A stretch of 64,000 bases of DNA from Martinezella multihospitum (GTDB lineage: Bacteria; Pseudomonadota; Alphaproteobacteria; Rhizobiales; Rhizobiaceae): assembly GCF_900094585.1 (NCBI RefSeq), contig NZ_FMAG01000002.1:822007-886006 (forward strand). Reading direction: 5' to 3'. Under the pieces are notes generated by a model. The model was given only the letters and a program-made list of their open reading frames with translations, had not been told where the DNA came from and made no database searches. Of the stretch, positions 45,237-54,535 are shown in pieces (position 1 is the stretch's first letter; each line of letters begins with the position of its first letter). The translations under genes and the position numbers were made by a program.

Positions 45237-47453
45237 TCAGACAGCGTCAGGCATCAAGGGGATGTGCAGTTGCGTCGGCACCACGATCTTCGGGTCTGAC
45301 TTGTCGCGGCCATAGGCCGGATTGAGCGCGCGGTCGATGAAACCCTGCGTGGCGTGGAGCCGGCGCAGGTTCTGCTTTTCCTGCTCGAAACGCTTTTTCC
45401 GCTCGCCGGATTTGTCCGAACCGCGCGACAGCGATTCATGGTGATAAAGACAGGCAAAGGGCGTCCAGACGATGCGATAGCCGGCTTTGTGCGCCCGCAG
45501 ACAATAATCCACGTCATTATAGGCGACCGCGAAATTCTCCTCGTCGAAGAGGCCGATTTTCCGTAGGCAGTCCCCCGAGATCAGCATCACCGCTCCGGTC
45601 ACGCATGTCATGGTGTTGCGCACATGCAGCCGGTTCATCGGTCCGCCGAATTCCTTCGGCTTGTTCATATACCAATGACCGGCAAGTCCGCCAAAGCCAA
45701 CCACCACACCGGCATGCTGCATCTTGTCATTGGCGAAGAGCAGTTTGGCGCCGACGATGCCGGTCCTGTCATAGGCGAGGCAGGAGACCATCTCCTTCAA
45801 CCAGTCCGCTTCGATGACCTCGACGTCGTTATTCAGGATGAGATAGTGCTCCCCCGTCGCTGCTCTCAGGCCGCGATTGACCGAGCGCGAGAAGTTGAAG
45901 GCTTCCGGTGTTACAGTTGCAGAAAATCGCGGCTCGCTCTGGCGGTAGCGCTCGTAGAGATCGAGGACAGGTTGATCCGTGGAGCCGTTGTCGATGACCA
46001 GAACTTCGAAATTCGGATAATCCGTCTTTTCAAAGAGATCGCCGAGGATGCGCGAAATCAGATCGAAATTGTTTTTGCTCGGAATGATGATCGAGACTTT
46101 CGGCCACGCGTGCGGGGCTTCGAAGATGATCCGGTGCAGCGTGTTGGTGAGGGCACCCTCGACGGCGATCGTCTGCTTCAGCCGCTCAAATCGTTCGACC
46201 AGTGCCTTCCTGGCGTTCGTGGTGGCGGCCTCCATGAAGTTGCGGGAAAAGGTCTTGCCATTGCGGCGCCACCAGTATGCCGGGTAGGGCAGGTGGAGGA
46301 CGCTCTCCTCGGGGACGCCCTCCAGATAACGCAGCAGCAGATCGTAATCCTGCGAGCCGTCGTAGCCCATGCGGAGATAGCCGATCTCCCGAAGGCGGCT
46401 GTGGCGGTAGACGGAAAAATGGTTGATGTAATTGACGCCCGTCAGCAGCACGGAATCATAGGCCGGCTTCAGCATGACGCCGGTCGGCTTCAGGACGTCG
46501 TCGACCACCAGTTCGTCCGTATAGAGGAAATTCGCGCCTTGATTTTGCTCCAGCGTATGCCGGATGAGCTTGAAGGCATGCGGTGCGATGACATCGTCAT
46601 GATCGAGAAAGGCAATCCATTGCCCCCGTGCTTGGGACAGACCCGCATTGGTGGCGGCCGCGATGCCGCCGTTGCGCTCATTCAGCACAAAGCGGATATT
46701 GTCTTTCGATTGCCGGCTCTGATACCACTGCCCTGTTTCCGGCGACGTCGAGCCATCATCGCTCAGGATGAGCTCGGTGCCTGTTTCGCCCTGTTCTTCG
46801 AAGGATTTGACGAGGTCGTCCAGATAGCGGGGCGGTGCATTGTAGACCGGGACGACGACGCTCAGCCAGGTTCCGGCCGTTGCGGATACCGGTGCCGTCT
46901 CCAGTGCGGAGGCAAGCCCATAGCTGGCGTCCGCATATTGCACGGTCAGACTTGCGGCGCGTCGCCCGAAGCGAAGCTTGGGTAATTTCATCCAATATTG
47001 GGGTAGCTTGCCGAGATCGACGCGCTTGGTTCGTCCATCCGGTTCAAGAAGAGTCGAAATATATGCCTCGGCCGATTTTTTGGACGCAAAGGCCCTGACG
47101 GCGAACTGGAACGTCGTCGGGAAGCTGGCCGGATCGGCGCGCAGGGCGCAGATGGAGCCGACCGAACCGATGTCGGCGGTGATGACGAAACGATGCCCTT
47201 CCGGAAGGGAGACCGTATCCTTCTCTCGGAAGCCGTAGCCGCGATTGATATAGAATTTGGGATCTAGAGGCTCGTCGATCGCGACTATATGGATGACGAC
47301 CAGCTTCTTTCGCATGGGCGCAAACCTGATCTCGAAAGCCGGATCATCCCCCAGGGATTTCCATAGGCTGAGATCGGCGTCAGCGGAGATTTCCCGTTCG
47401 AGATCGGCGTTTGGTATAATTTTGAGTGTCATCGAAATATTGATTTCATCCAC
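45237..47453 (-). CDS. Bifunctional-looking GT2 glycosyltransferase (two GT-A domains)
   Basis: A 738-aa protein. A non-catalytic-looking N-terminal region (about 190 residues) precedes two GT2 domains. The first starts WLSVVVPVYNAPPRYLDDLV with LILSDDGSTSPETG and AFLDHDDVI. The second starts KVSIIIPSKNNFDLISRILG with LVIDNGSTDQPVLD and LILNNDVEVIEADW. Both DxD-like motifs are kept, so two sugar transfers are possible. Start is GTG at 47453; an ATG at 47432 is the alternative. As the last gene of the capsule operon it probably builds or links the capsular chain. Confidence 0.85.
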   Translation of the reverse strand: MDEINISMTLKIIPNADLEREISADADLSLWKSLGDDPAFEIRFAPMRKKLVVIHIVAIDEPLDPKFYINRGYGFREKDTVSLPEGHRFVITADIGSVGSICALRADPASFPTTFQFAVRAFASKKSAEAYISTLLEPDGRTKRVDLGKLPQYWMKLPKLRFGRRAASLTVQYADASYGLASALETAPVSATAGTWLSVVVPVYNAPPRYLDDLVKSFEEQGETGTELILSDDGSTSPETGQWYQSRQSKDNIRFVLNERNGGIAAATNAGLSQARGQWIAFLDHDDVIAPHAFKLIRHTLEQNQGANFLYTDELVVDDVLKPTGVMLKPAYDSVLLTGVNYINHFSVYRHSRLREIGYLRMGYDGSQDYDLLLRYLEGVPEESVLHLPYPAYWWRRNGKTFSRNFMEAATTNARKALVERFERLKQTIAVEGALTNTLHRIIFEAPHAWPKVSIIIPSKNNFDLISRILGDLFEKTDYPNFEVLVIDNGSTDQPVLDLYERYRQSEPRFSATVTPEAFNFSRSVNRGLRAATGEHYLILNNDVEVIEADWLKEMVSCLAYDRTGIVGAKLLFANDKMQHAGVVVGFGGLAGHWYMNKPKEFGGPMNRLHVRNTMTCVTGAVMLISGDCLRKIGLFDEENFAVAYNDVDYCLRAHKAGYRIVWTPFACLYHHESLSRGSDKSGERKKRFEQEKQNLRRLHATQGFIDRALNPAYGRDKSDPKIVVPTQLHIPLMPDAV

Positions 47454-47488
47454 ATGCGAGCAGAGACATTGCCTGCGAAATTCCTGGC

Positions 47489-48616
47489 CTAGCCCGCGCC
47501 GCTTAGAGGTTCAAAACGTATGCCTGGAAATGTCGGACTGGCGTACAGCCGCATTTTCTCGATCGAATGTCGCGTAGCATCGCGGGCAGAAAGCCGCTGC
47601 GCGCGGTCGCCGATGAGCAAGCCGATAGCGGCAAGCCACTCGTCGGCGGTATTGCCGATGTGAAGTTCCCCGGCAACGGCGCATCGTTCGAAAATCGGGC
47701 ATCGGGAAAATATGGCTGCTGCCCGCAGGCGGCTGATGTCGATCCGCTTGGTATCCGAGCGGCTCGCATTGGTCTTTCCGGACAGAAGAGGAGCCAGAGC
47801 GATATCGGCTTGATGATGCGCTGTCTTTGCGAGATAGGCCGGCCAGGGGAGTGGCGGAATGATCGTCATTCTCGTCGGGTCGATCCCTTGCAGAGCCCAG
47901 CGTCGGGCGAGAGTGCCGGCGGCAAACACCTCGAAATGCAGGTTGCTGTGTTTTTCCATCGCGGCTTTGACGATCGGCATGAGGAACTCGTGTTCGCGAC
48001 GATGGACGCCGGTGGCATGGTAGACCATTCTCAGCGGCGCGCCTCCGTCATCCCCGGCATTGACCACGATTTCTGCTGCATCCGCTGGAAGCGGGGGCAG
48101 GATATCGATCCGATGGCTTCTCATCGCGAGCGCGTTTGCCAGGGGTTCGGTCGAGGTCCAGACATGGGTGAGGAGCCTATTGACCCTCGGCATTGGGCGA
48201 ACCGCCAATTTGATCAGCCTGAACTTATAGAGCCAACCGGCTTCGTTACCTGTCACGACCGCGGGAATGTCGTCGTCGACGAAATAGGCGACCCCGGCCA
48301 GCGTGCCTCGTCTTTCTTCCAGCCAGCGCAATTGCGGCTGCTTGATGTAGCGGCAAATGATGACGAAGAGCCCGTCGCTATCGACAGCGTCGAGTGGGTC
48401 GTCGAGGCCCTTCATGATGACCGGAATATGGCCAAGTGTCTTGGCCCGCTCAGCAAGATAGTAGCTGAAGCTCGGATTGGGATGGCGCGACAAGATGAGC
48501 AGACGTCTCGCAACGCGCTCACCATCTTCCTCCGGCGCACGGGATGGCCGTGGTCTTGGAAGCAATTGATAGACGATATCGCGCAAAACTTGCATGGGGC
48601 TTCCGCGCAAAATCAC
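47489..48616 (-). CDS. GT-B-like glycosyltransferase of the capsule locus
   Basis: A 375-aa protein. The N-terminal RLLILSRHPNPSFSYYLAER and C-terminal MTIIPPLPWPAYLAKTAHHQ, DIALAPLLSGKTNASRS, and IFSRCPIFERCAVAGELHIG resemble a GT-B donor domain, though the classic E-x7-E is not obvious. So a glycosyltransferase assignment is probable, not certain. Its GTG start overlaps the upstream KpsE-like stop (GTGA, 48613-48616); ATG 48595 with GGAAG upstream is an alternative. Confidence 0.65.
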   Translation of the reverse strand: MILRGSPMQVLRDIVYQLLPRPRPSRAPEEDGERVARRLLILSRHPNPSFSYYLAERAKTLGHIPVIMKGLDDPLDAVDSDGLFVIICRYIKQPQLRWLEERRGTLAGVAYFVDDDIPAVVTGNEAGWLYKFRLIKLAVRPMPRVNRLLTHVWTSTEPLANALAMRSHRIDILPPLPADAAEIVVNAGDDGGAPLRMVYHATGVHRREHEFLMPIVKAAMEKHSNLHFEVFAAGTLARRWALQGIDPTRMTIIPPLPWPAYLAKTAHHQADIALAPLLSGKTNASRSDTKRIDISRLRAAAIFSRCPIFERCAVAGELHIGNTADEWLAAIGLLIGDRAQRLSARDATRHSIEKMRLYASPTFPGIRFEPLSGAG

Positions 48617-49878
48617 GCCAGGCGACTTCGGAGATTTGCGAGGATGCCGAAAACAGCACCCCAGGCAAGAAGCGTCACGCCCAGGATTCCGCTGATCCAG
48701 AGCGCCCGCTGGGGATACTCCGCCTCGTCGGGCAGGCTGGGCGCCAGGAACGTATCGAGGTAGAGCAGCTGCTGCTTGCTGACGAACTTGACCTGCTCCA
48801 ACGTCTTCATGCTCGTGGCAAATTGCTGCTCGGCAAGGCTCTGTTCCAGTTCGCGCTGTGACATATCCACGGAAACGTCCGCGAGATTCTGCTCGGATTT
48901 GTTCTGCCCGGCGACTTGGCTGTTGAGCTGATCGATCTGCTTCTGTCTGCTGTCGATCTCGCGTTTCAACACGCGCATCTGCGGTGCATCGGCGGAGACA
49001 GTTCCAAGCAGCGCATCATATTTCTGCTGAAGCTCTATCCTCTCCTTCTGCACGGATGATATCAAGTTGGTGATAACGGCCGACGATCCCGCGACGCTGA
49101 GGACGCCTGTCTGGTTGCGCGCAATCAAAAGCTGATCTCGCGCCTTCTGCAGCTGATCCCTAGCATTGTCGAGATTCGCCTGGGCGGTTGCGATGACGTC
49201 ACGCCAGATGCGGGTGTTGACGTCGTTGACGACGACCTCAGACGCGGCGACAACCTCGCGCAATACCTTCTGGGCATCGGCCGCGGTGAAAGCGCGCGCC
49301 TTGACCGTCACGATGCCGCTGTTGGCATCGATTTTGATCGAAACCATGTCTTCCCAGTAATTGAGCAGCTTTTCCGAACTCGCATCCTTCTTCAGGCGCG
49401 CAATCCGATCGATCGAGTCGCTACCGTAGATCTTTTGGAAGTCGACCCTTTCCTCGAGCGCGGTAACCATGTCCTTGCTCTTGATGAAGTTGGTGACGAT
49501 CAGGGTGTTCTGGACGATTTGCGCCGGAGGCAGGCCGGTCACCTTGGTAATCTGATTGCTGCCGAGTGCGGGCGTGGAGGTGCGGACCGTAAAGCGCGTT
49601 TCGGATTGATACTGATCGGACGCGACGAGGGTAAAATAGTAGATCGAAGCGATATTGGGGACGACAATCAGCAGAAAGGTCGATGCCAGCATGGCCTTGC
49701 CGATGATCTGCTGCATCGGCCGCGGCCGCAGGCCGACAGCCTTGAACAGCTGGCTGCGCCTCGATGTCGAGAAGCGCAGCTTCCGCGCAGTCACCGACAG
49801 ATTCGTGGCCACGTTCCGGCTATGCTCCGTCGCGCTGAGCTGAAGCGTTTTTGGCGCGTTTTCGGTGTCATGAGCCAT
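48613..49878 (-). CDS. KpsE-type capsule polysaccharide co-polymerase (copy 1)
   Basis: A 421-aa inner-membrane protein. A long N-terminal cytosolic region is followed by a helix (about 62-85), the PCP periplasmic part beginning YQSETRFTVR, coiled coils with Gln/Lys-rich repeats, and a C-terminal helix ending LANLRSRL. It belongs to the KpsE/CtrB/BexC group that connects the inner-membrane ABC exporter with the outer-membrane Wza-like channel. It follows the KpsT gene by 29 bases. Its segment SGIVTVKARAFTAADAQKVL parallels the second copy (SGIITLKVRAFTPDDSVKLA). Confidence 0.88.
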   Translation of the reverse strand: MAHDTENAPKTLQLSATEHSRNVATNLSVTARKLRFSTSRRSQLFKAVGLRPRPMQQIIGKAMLASTFLLIVVPNIASIYYFTLVASDQYQSETRFTVRTSTPALGSNQITKVTGLPPAQIVQNTLIVTNFIKSKDMVTALEERVDFQKIYGSDSIDRIARLKKDASSEKLLNYWEDMVSIKIDANSGIVTVKARAFTAADAQKVLREVVAASEVVVNDVNTRIWRDVIATAQANLDNARDQLQKARDQLLIARNQTGVLSVAGSSAVITNLISSVQKERIELQQKYDALLGTVSADAPQMRVLKREIDSRQKQIDQLNSQVAGQNKSEQNLADVSVDMSQRELEQSLAEQQFATSMKTLEQVKFVSKQQLLYLDTFLAPSLPDEAEYPQRALWISGILGVTLLAWGAVFGILANLRSRLA

Positions 49879-49907
49879 ATTGGGCCTTGCCGTCGATCCC
49901 TGATCTT

Positions 49908-50561
49908 CTATCGATTCAATCTATAATAGGCTTCGATAGCCTGCTCTACCTTATCGAAGACGATAAGTCTGCCATCGACAAGTACAATACCCCTGTCGCA
50001 ATGTGTATTAATCATGCCCATGCTATGGGACACCATGATGATATCGGAATTCTTGCGCCTGTTCTCGAATGCGATGCGGCAGCGCTCCTGAAATCTCGCA
50101 TCGCCGACGGCCAGAACCTCGTCCACGAGATAGCATTCGAACTCGATCGCCATCGAAAGCCCGAATGCCAATCGCGCGCTCATGCCCGAGGAGTAGGTGC
50201 GCACCGGCGCATCGAGATAGTCGCCCAACTCTGCGAACTCTTCGACGAAGCGGGAGACACGCCTGACATCCTCGCCGTAGGCGCGCGCAACGAAATGAAC
50301 ATTGGCCCGCCCCGTCATGAAGGGATTGAAGCCGCTGCCGAGGCCCAGCGGCCAGGATACTCGAACATTCTTGCTGATCTTGCCCGAATTCGGCAGCATC
50401 GTGCCTGCAATCATGCGGATCGTCGTCGATTTTCCAGCACCGTTCACGCCCAGCAAGCCGTAGGAGTAGCCGGATTCGAACTCGCAATGCACCCGGTCGA
50501 GGATGATCTTCTTGCCGCTCTGTGTCTTGAAGAATTTCGAGACGTTCTTGAAGCTGATCAT
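49908..50561 (-). CDS. KpsT-type capsule ABC transporter ATPase
   Basis: A 217-aa ATPase. Walker A is GVNGAGKST (38-46), signature region YSSGMSARLAFGLSMAIEFE, and D-loop motif LVDEVLAVGDARFQERC. The GSGFNPFMTGRANVHF segment is typical of capsule/teichoic-acid exporters (KpsT, CtrD, BexA, RkpS). The start ATG 50561 is chosen from family length; a longer frame exists. It needs a KpsM permease, and none is encoded in this window. It sits between two KpsE-type genes in one operon. Confidence 0.92.
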   Translation of the reverse strand: MISFKNVSKFFKTQSGKKIILDRVHCEFESGYSYGLLGVNGAGKSTTIRMIAGTMLPNSGKISKNVRVSWPLGLGSGFNPFMTGRANVHFVARAYGEDVRRVSRFVEEFAELGDYLDAPVRTYSSGMSARLAFGLSMAIEFECYLVDEVLAVGDARFQERCRIAFENRRKNSDIIMVSHSMGMINTHCDRGIVLVDGRLIVFDKVEQAIEAYYRLNR

Positions 50562-50574
50562 GGTGCTTCCCCAC

Positions 50575-51855
50575 TCATATCCGGTGATCCTCGACGGATG
50601 CCCAGATAAGAGAAAGCGTCGCCCAGGTAACAACAAGCGCAAGCAATATGATCAGAGGCGTACTGACACGGCGTGGAAATATCGATTCGTCCGGCAGCAC
50701 CGGCTTGACGAAAACGGCGAGATAGAGCGTCTTGCGCAAAGCTTCGGCAAGCACGGCATCGTAGTTCTTCTGCGCGCTTTCGTAGAGCTTTTCCGCGATC
50801 ATGCGATCGGTCTCCAGCCTGGAATAGTCCAGCAGGGCCTTTGCAAGGCTCGCATTCTCAGGGCCTGTCAACTCCGATCTCATCTTCTCGATCTGTGCAT
50901 CGAGGCTGTCCTTGGCGAGATTGAGCTGCTGATAGGTCGGAGAATTCTGGGCATTGGATTGCCGCATGACGAAGAGACGCGTTTCGAATTCCAGTTTCTG
51001 GGCCAGCAGGCCCGTCAGAATCGTGCCGCTGTTCTGCGCTTGTGCCTGCGGGCTGAGAAGGCCGGATGCGTTTTGAAACTGGTTGAGAGCGGTCAAAGTA
51101 TCGCCATAGGCCTTGCCGCTTTTCTGGACGTCGGCCTTCATGCTCTGCACGATGTCGTTGCGTGCCCGTTCGGAAAGCTCGTTGATGAGCTTTTCGCTTT
51201 CCTCGATGATGGCGTCCGCGAGCTTGACGGAATCATCGGGCGTGAAAGCCCTGACCTTCAGCGTGATAATGCCGGAGGTAACGTCTATATAGGCGCTGAC
51301 ATGGTCGTTCCAGTATTTCAGAAACTCTTCATCGGATCGCGCCGAGCCGAATCGCGACAGGAAATCCGCATCCTGCCGGGTAAACATGGCCCGATAATCG
51401 AGTTTCTTGCCGATCCGGTTGAGGATTTCCGTCGAGTGGATGAAGCTGGTGACGACATAAGCGTCCTGCGAAGCCGAGCGCATGTTCAGAGCGCTGGTGG
51501 CTCCACCGGAATCACCAGCATCACCCGTGTCGCCTGCTCCCGATACAGCACGAACGGCAAAACGTGCTTCCGCTACATATTGGTTCGAGGCAATGAAGGC
51601 GTAATATACCGAGCTGGCCAGGAAAGGCAGGATGACGAGTAATACGAAGCCGATAAGTCTCAGCGGCGGCTTGCCGCCCGATTGTGTTTCGGGCTCGTTG
51701 CCATCATGCACCGGTATATATTCGACGTCGTCGAGATCGGTGCGCGTACGTTGCGCCGGCAGCCTGCGCCGGAACAGCGAAGGCAGGATATGTCGGCTCG
51801 TTTTTACCCGCGGAGAGTCCTGAACTATCGTGTCTTCAATGACTGGCTTCGGCAT
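50575..51855 (-). CDS. KpsE-type capsule polysaccharide co-polymerase (copy 2)
   Basis: A 426-aa paralogue of the neighbouring KpsE-like protein. The N-terminal basic cytosolic tail (about 80 residues) is followed by a helix (LIGFVLLVILPFLASSVYYA), the YVAEARFAVR segment, a Gly/Asp-rich insert, coiled coils (about 230-360) and a C-terminal helix (PLIILLALVVTWATLSLIWA). ATG 51855 is chosen over a TTG at 51867 because it lies one base after the upstream stop. It precedes the KpsT gene by 13 bases. A different N-terminal domain from copy 1 suggests distinct partners. Confidence 0.85.
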   Translation of the reverse strand: MPKPVIEDTIVQDSPRVKTSRHILPSLFRRRLPAQRTRTDLDDVEYIPVHDGNEPETQSGGKPPLRLIGFVLLVILPFLASSVYYAFIASNQYVAEARFAVRAVSGAGDTGDAGDSGGATSALNMRSASQDAYVVTSFIHSTEILNRIGKKLDYRAMFTRQDADFLSRFGSARSDEEFLKYWNDHVSAYIDVTSGIITLKVRAFTPDDSVKLADAIIEESEKLINELSERARNDIVQSMKADVQKSGKAYGDTLTALNQFQNASGLLSPQAQAQNSGTILTGLLAQKLEFETRLFVMRQSNAQNSPTYQQLNLAKDSLDAQIEKMRSELTGPENASLAKALLDYSRLETDRMIAEKLYESAQKNYDAVLAEALRKTLYLAVFVKPVLPDESIFPRRVSTPLIILLALVVTWATLSLIWASVEDHRI

Positions 51856-51856
51856 G

Positions 51857-52921
51857 TCAGCTTGCAATCGTTTCCGGCAGTCCGGGCGCGGTTGGTTTCA
51901 TCGCCTGACGCACATAGTGGTCGAAAATCAAATCCTCTTCGAGCATGAGCTCGGCAATATGCAATGAACGCAACCTTGTCGCAACGTCTTCAAGGGTGCT
52001 GTGTCTGGGTGGCAACGGAAAATCGTCAACCGAAATCCCGATGAGCTCGCTGAGCGCCTGTTGAAAATAGAGACTGTCCGTATCGAAACCGACAATTGCA
52101 AAGCGCGAGAGAAGATCGATCGCGGTGGCGACCTCGGCGCGTGTCACGGTCTGTTCCGGTATGGTCGTGGCCAATTGCCGGGTGACCGGAGATACCAAAA
52201 CGTTTCTGACACTCTGAGGCGCTTTCTTCAGGGCTGCCTTGAGAGAGGCTTCGTTTTCGAGGCTTACCTCGGCAAAATGCTCCGCAGCAGGCGCCAGGAT
52301 GATCTTGTCGCGGTCGCCGAAGAAGGAAATCTGAGTTTTCGCCATTCGTTTCAGAAGGAATATCCGCAGAGCGAGTTCGTAATAGGGATCGGTAAGCAGG
52401 ACGATGGCCTTGAATCCCTTGTCGAGGAACTCTTCATAATTGCGCATCAACAGCCGACCGCTAAGATAGATCGACTCGATGGCGTTCAGATGAAAGGCTT
52501 GGAGGGTCGTTTCGTGACCGAAGCGCTCGACGGATGAGAGCTCGTATTGAAAGTTGCGGCCGCAATGGTAGTCGAATTTGACCATTGGCAGCAGCTGTGT
52601 CTCTAGCCTTACAATCTTTAACGGAATCGTGTTCGATACTTGCGGTCGCCGATAGATCAACAATCCGGACTTCGCATCATGGATCATCAGCGATGTACGT
52701 TCCATGAGGTCCGGCATGATCGTCGTATCGAGCCTGAACCCGACACGGCCATCTTCGTGCCGTCCCGAGTCGATGACCGCCTGCTTGAGCTGGTCGCATG
52801 GCAGGATCGTCAGATCGCCGCCGGCGTCCGAGATTCTGATCTGTGGTTTGTCGGAAAAGCCATCGGGGATCAGATAGCCCTCGATAATATTGCCATGATC
52901 ATATTCGAGGTTAAAAAGCAC
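51857..52921 (-). CDS. Unknown capsule-locus protein, 354 aa
   Basis: No recognised family. The protein looks soluble, without signal peptide or membrane helix. The N-terminal 150 residues are beta-rich (HGNIIEGYLIPDGFSDKPQ, SLMIHDAKSGLLIYRRPQ). The middle has ALRIFLLKRMAKTQISFFGD, and the C-terminal 150 are helical (TIPEQTVTRAEVATAIDLLS). GTG start with GGAGA six bases upstream. It is the first gene of the tightly packed operon with both KpsE copies and KpsT (one base from the next gene), so it likely serves capsule assembly or export. The role cannot be inferred. Confidence 0.7.
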   Translation of the reverse strand: MLFNLEYDHGNIIEGYLIPDGFSDKPQIRISDAGGDLTILPCDQLKQAVIDSGRHEDGRVGFRLDTTIMPDLMERTSLMIHDAKSGLLIYRRPQVSNTIPLKIVRLETQLLPMVKFDYHCGRNFQYELSSVERFGHETTLQAFHLNAIESIYLSGRLLMRNYEEFLDKGFKAIVLLTDPYYELALRIFLLKRMAKTQISFFGDRDKIILAPAAEHFAEVSLENEASLKAALKKAPQSVRNVLVSPVTRQLATTIPEQTVTRAEVATAIDLLSRFAIVGFDTDSLYFQQALSELIGISVDDFPLPPRHSTLEDVATRLRSLHIAELMLEEDLIFDHYVRQAMKPTAPGLPETIAS

Positions 52922-53061
52922 GGAGTTTCTCCGGCGCTTTTACCAGATCGGCGCAGGGTCGAAATTGCTGATGGAGTGACGTCATTGCGCCCTGCATAGC
53001 ATCACATCTATCAAGATGCCTATCGATATCGCAGATGTTGGGCCTTGGCATTCGAACCTCG

Positions 53062-53898
53062 TCAGGCCTCGCTGGGCGTTTTTCGTGCCAGCAGCGAGAA
53101 GCTGGGGCCGCCTGGGTGGCTCAGATTTTCATCCCGGATGATAACGTCATTGAAGCCGAATGTGCGCAGCAGCATCAATATATCGTCCTTGTGCATCCAA
53201 AAGTGCCGGTCCTTCATGCCGCCGCAGAAAGACGCATTGGCATTGGCGTGGTGATAGCTACGCTCGTAGTAGCGCACCGCAACGCCATCTAGCAGTTTCG
53301 TCTCCACCTTGCCGCTGAAAGGCAGCCACCGCACGTCGCCCTCCGGCATTGCGTCCTCGAGGACGAAGTGCGTCCAGATGAAAACCGCATTGGACCGCTT
53401 TGCCAGCAAGCGAAGAAACTCGCCGGGGTCGGCCATGTGATAGAGAACCCCTGATGCAAGCGCAAAGTCGTAGATTTCTTCGCCTTCCGTCAGCCACGCC
53501 TGAATGTCGCCGAGCATGAAAGAGGCGGTGTCGATGTTCAGGATCTGCTTGGTAACCAGACATCTTAGAAAGCAGAGACGGTTTGCCTCGATCGCATCGA
53601 TACGCGCCGGGCGATGGCAATTCAGCATATGGGTATGCATTCCCTCAAGCGGGCCGACTTCGAGAATGGTCCTGCCTTCTATCGATCCGAATGTGCGCAA
53701 TGCCCAATCGATGCGGTCGTCCGCGTAAAGAGGCAGGTTACCGGCGTTAAGATCGAATTCGGGCGGAAACGCACAGTTCCATCCTTGAAGCGCATCGATG
53801 GCGTTTTGGTGCGCTGGCCTGCCTTGCTCGTACTGATCGAATATCTCCAGGGGACTTTTCGATGCTTTCTTCTGGGAGCGCTTTGAAAAACCAAGCAT
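53062..53898 (-). CDS. Class I SAM-dependent methyltransferase
   Basis: A 278-aa protein. Motif I is RTILEVGPLEGMHTHML, the acidic motif II is RIDAIEANRLCFLRC, motif post-I FALASGVLYHMADPGEFLRL, and it ends with LLRTFGFNDVIIRDEN. This order fits class I (Methyltransf_11/23-like, CmoB/UbiG-related) enzymes. It lies 140 bases ahead of the capsule operon on the same strand and might methylate a capsular sugar or a chain end, which is inference. Upstream is the long divergent region to the Wza-like gene. Confidence 0.8.
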   Translation of the reverse strand: MLGFSKRSQKKASKSPLEIFDQYEQGRPAHQNAIDALQGWNCAFPPEFDLNAGNLPLYADDRIDWALRTFGSIEGRTILEVGPLEGMHTHMLNCHRPARIDAIEANRLCFLRCLVTKQILNIDTASFMLGDIQAWLTEGEEIYDFALASGVLYHMADPGEFLRLLAKRSNAVFIWTHFVLEDAMPEGDVRWLPFSGKVETKLLDGVAVRYYERSYHHANANASFCGGMKDRHFWMHKDDILMLLRTFGFNDVIIRDENLSHPGGPSFSLLARKTPSEA

Positions 53899-54535
53899 TA
53901 ATACATAACCTTCATTTCAATCGGCATCCCGCCGATCCGGAGAAGTTCTCGCGTTGGCGTATCGCGGCCTCCAAACCGCTTTTCGCCTCGCAGCAAGTTG
54001 GCGGAATTCATAAGCGCCGGTGGACAATCGAGGATTGCCGAGGCAGATTCGAGGAGCCATTGATGCTATCTCGCTGGAGGCAGAAATTCGGCAAGTACCG
54101 ATTGTTGTGGTCTGTCATCTCTGCATGGGTTGCGGGTCATGACTCAACTCTTTTACAGGCAATAGCAATCTTATGAAAAGCGGCATAAGTGCGATTCTGC
54201 GGAACTTTATGTCGCTGATCGGGCGATTTTTTACTATTGCCGTTACTTAACGGCCTCTTTTTATTTTTCAGAAAATTTTAATTTTAAACCGCAAATAATA
54301 CTCGTCCAAATTGCTTTAACCGCCTTTGCCCCTTATAAACCCGATCTGATCGGGCACTTCTTGAATCCCGGGTGTGTTCAGATGATCGCACCTGATATTT
54401 TTGATTGCATTTCCGGCGTTTGGGCTTGTTGACGCGTGCCCGTTATGCTTTTCAAGGCGTCGATAGATTTGATGCATTCTATGTCGATGTATGCCATCAG
54501 GTAATCACGGCAGCTAATTAGTTTGAGGTTTTCAA
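53899..54535. other. 637-base divergent intergenic region
   Basis: No convincing gene. It separates the methyltransferase gene from the Wza-like gene and becomes AT-rich from about 54200. A terminator-like hairpin at 54239-54268 lies about 270 bases before the Wza-like start (see separate entry). Confidence 0.5.
54239..54268 (+). terminator. Orphan terminator-like hairpin (sRNA end or leader attenuator)
   Basis: GCCGTTA (54239-54245) and TAACGGC (54248-54254) form a six- to seven-pair stem, followed by CTCTTTTTATTTTT. No plus-strand gene ends here; the previous plus-strand gene stops at 45225. It could end a small RNA or attenuate transcription into the downstream Wza-like/rkpA unit. Confidence 0.6.

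Noticed and set aside
53862..54176. A 104-codon plus-strand frame between the methyltransferase and Wza-like genes
   Set aside because: It overlaps the methyltransferase start region, lacks a ribosome-binding site and has no coding-like composition.
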